A stretch of 64,000 bases of DNA, taken from positions 25,481 to 89,480 of the forward strand of contig NZ_PVEN01000023.1 in assembly GCF_002973525.1 (NCBI RefSeq), given 5' to 3'. The translations under genes and the position numbers were made by a program. Shown here piece after piece: positions 62,811 to 64,000 of this stretch (its first letter is position 1; every line of letters begins with the position of its first letter). Origin of the DNA: Paraburkholderia sp. BL21I4N1 (GTDB lineage: Bacteria > Pseudomonadota > Gammaproteobacteria > Burkholderiales > Burkholderiaceae). The notes beneath the pieces are model-generated. The model saw only the letters and a program-made list of their open reading frames with translations, was not told where the DNA came from and made no database searches.

Positions 62811-63512
62811 CTAGAGTTCCGCGTGACGAACGCCAGTCGAGAATCGTTTCTCGAGCCTGAACAGCACGAAATTGGAGATGGTTGTCATCGCGAGATAGAT
62901 GAGCGCGGCACACATAACAAAGAAGAACATTTTGAACGTGCTCTTACCCGCATCCTGTGTAGCCTTTACAACGTCTGCCAGGCCGATAATGGAGACCAGT
63001 GCAGTCGCCTTGACCAGAACCTGCCAGTTGTTGCCGATGCCCGGAAGTGCGAAGCGCATCATTTGAGGAAACAGGATGCGCCGGAAAACAAGAACCCCAT
63101 TCATTCCGTAGGCGGCGCCCGCTTCCAGTTGGCCGCGCGGCACTGCAAGGAATGCGCCCCGAAACGTTTCGGTGAAGTAGGCTCCATAGATGAAGCCGAG
63201 TGTCAGGACGCCTGCCGCGAACGGGTCGATATCAAATTGCGAGAGACCCAGGGCGTCGGTAAGATTGTTGACCGCAATCTGGATGCTGTAAAAGACAAGG
63301 AGCATCAGGACAAGGTCCGGTACCGATCGTATCAAGGTCGTGTACGCTGAGCCGATTGCGCGAAAACCACGGTTTAGCGAGAGCTTCGCGACGGCGCCCA
63401 TGAGGCCAAGGACAACCGCGGCCGCAAGGGACAGCACCGACAATTCAATTGTCCGCACGGTGCCGGCGAGCAGCTGCGGACCAAATCCGAATAGAAACAC
63501 ATGCGTCTCCAT
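62811..63512 (-). CDS. Amino acid ABC transporter permease (HisQ type)
   Basis: A 233-residue permease, paralogue of the one at 9411: the segments LTLGFIYGAYFTETFRGAFL and FPQMMRFALPGIGNNWQVLV are shared almost unchanged. ATG 63512 gives the paralogue-like start (FLFGFGPQLLAGTV). It is the first gene of this set. No binding-protein gene precedes it within the window, unlike the complete operon at 8.6 kb. Confidence 0.92.
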   Translation of the reverse strand: METHVFLFGFGPQLLAGTVRTIELSVLSLAAAVVLGLMGAVAKLSLNRGFRAIGSAYTTLIRSVPDLVLMLLVFYSIQIAVNNLTDALGLSQFDIDPFAAGVLTLGFIYGAYFTETFRGAFLAVPRGQLEAGAAYGMNGVLVFRRILFPQMMRFALPGIGNNWQVLVKATALVSIIGLADVVKATQDAGKSTFKMFFFVMCAALIYLAMTTISNFVLFRLEKRFSTGVRHAEL

Positions 63513-64000
63513 GCTTGTTAAGGTAGAAAACGGCGAGCCGAGGGCCCCGCATCTCTGTTGTGCGGCAACCATTCAGTCACCCAGGCGGCAAGGAAAATCC
63601 GGGCGGCTCGGAAGGGGGACTCACCGGGCACGCAGCAGCGTCTTGTCCCACATCTCCTTCAACAAGGGCGTGGGAGAATAGAATAGGTAACGGCCCCTTT
63701 TTCGATGAGCAGTGGTTAGCCTGATGGTCTCCAAATGCCGGACCTTTGGCCGCTGGCAATTGGCACCAAACCCGGCCGCCGTTTTCGCAAGTTCTATCTA
63801 GATAGTTGCAGGCACGTCAAGCGGCCCGGTCTTTTAATACGCGGGGACGTCGGCACGGTGCGCCGCAAGCTGCCGGCCGGCCCAGGACGCGGCCGCCTGA
63901 ACGATGTGCGCAATTCAGCGGGCCGCGCACCTGGATCGGCGGGGACCGACGAGTGCCGCCACGCGGCCACATGATCGCCGAGATATCTCATCGAGAGGCC
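63513..64000. other. Upstream of the second permease set, to the window edge
   Basis: About 490 bp with no recognisable gene. A binding-protein gene would be expected here but none is visible; the promoter for the permease set should lie in the first 200 bp. Short GC-rich frames toward 64000 look non-coding. Confidence 0.4.

Noticed and set aside
1..64000. CRISPR arrays, retrons, rRNA or intact tRNA genes
   Set aside because: No regularly spaced repeats, reverse transcriptase motifs, rRNA stretches or complete tRNA cloverleaf were found on either strand.

Overview
The window looks like accessory DNA from a Burkholderia/Paraburkholderia-type betaproteobacterium, probably a second chromosome or megaplasmid. 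This is inferred from the high GC, the LuxR/LuxI quorum-sensing pair, the Burkholderia-style porin remnant, the many LysR and Lrp regulators each beside a small catabolic or transport unit, and amino-acid ABC importers of HisJQMP type. No core ribosomal or replication genes are visible. I assigned family names by reading motifs; no database search was run.

Layout. 0.2-4.4 kb: tandem luxR-luxI on the minus strand, then fused remnants of a small membrane protein and a KAS III-like enzyme, a decayed tRNA-Lys 3' half and a small hypothetical gene. 4.5-12.7 kb: dapA, an EamA exporter, an XRE-cupin regulator, a B3/B4-domain protein, a complete basic amino acid ABC importer and a LysR regulator. 12.8-18.5 kb: a decayed monooxygenase-like gene, then an Lrp-controlled set of homoserine dehydrogenase, aldehyde dehydrogenase, a deleted amino acid permease and a trans-sulfuration-type PLP enzyme. 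18.6-24.2 kb: gene fragments (AlbA_2/Schlafen-like, SMR, porin, IS6-type transposase) around an intact LysR-mmsA pair. 24.4-34.3 kb: an apparently single catabolic locus, with a divergent Lrp regulator, a periplasmic binding protein, a permease-ATPase fusion, two M24 (creatinase-fold) enzymes, diaminopropionate ammonia-lyase and two M20 amidohydrolases. 34.7-40.1 kb: nitrilase, a molybdopterin oxidoreductase, a PaiB-like flavin protein, a second XRE-cupin/B3-B4 pair (enzyme gene broken) and a malonate semialdehyde decarboxylase with its catalytic residues. 41.1-47.3 kb: an exported alpha/beta hydrolase, flavohemoprotein, an MFS transporter and broken VOC and AcuI genes. 47.5-56.2 kb: two LysR/nitronate-monooxygenase pairs, a DUF485/ActP symporter and a LysR/cystathionine beta-lyase-like pair. 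56.3-61.1 kb: a Tn3-family transposase overlapping a 560-residue tyrosine recombinase, with a perfect 9-6-9 core-site candidate upstream. 61.2-63.5 kb: a second HisPMQ set without a binding protein.

The common theme is uptake and breakdown of nitrogen-rich or unusual amino-acid-like compounds under local regulators. About eleven genes in 64 kb are clearly broken by frameshifts, stops or deletions, so the region is decaying and has been rearranged by mobile elements, unless some frameshifts are assembly errors. The most interesting loci are the 24.4-34.3 kb catabolic locus, the Tn3/tyrosine-recombinase unit with its core site, and a possible dispersed 3-nitropropionate/malonate-semialdehyde route.
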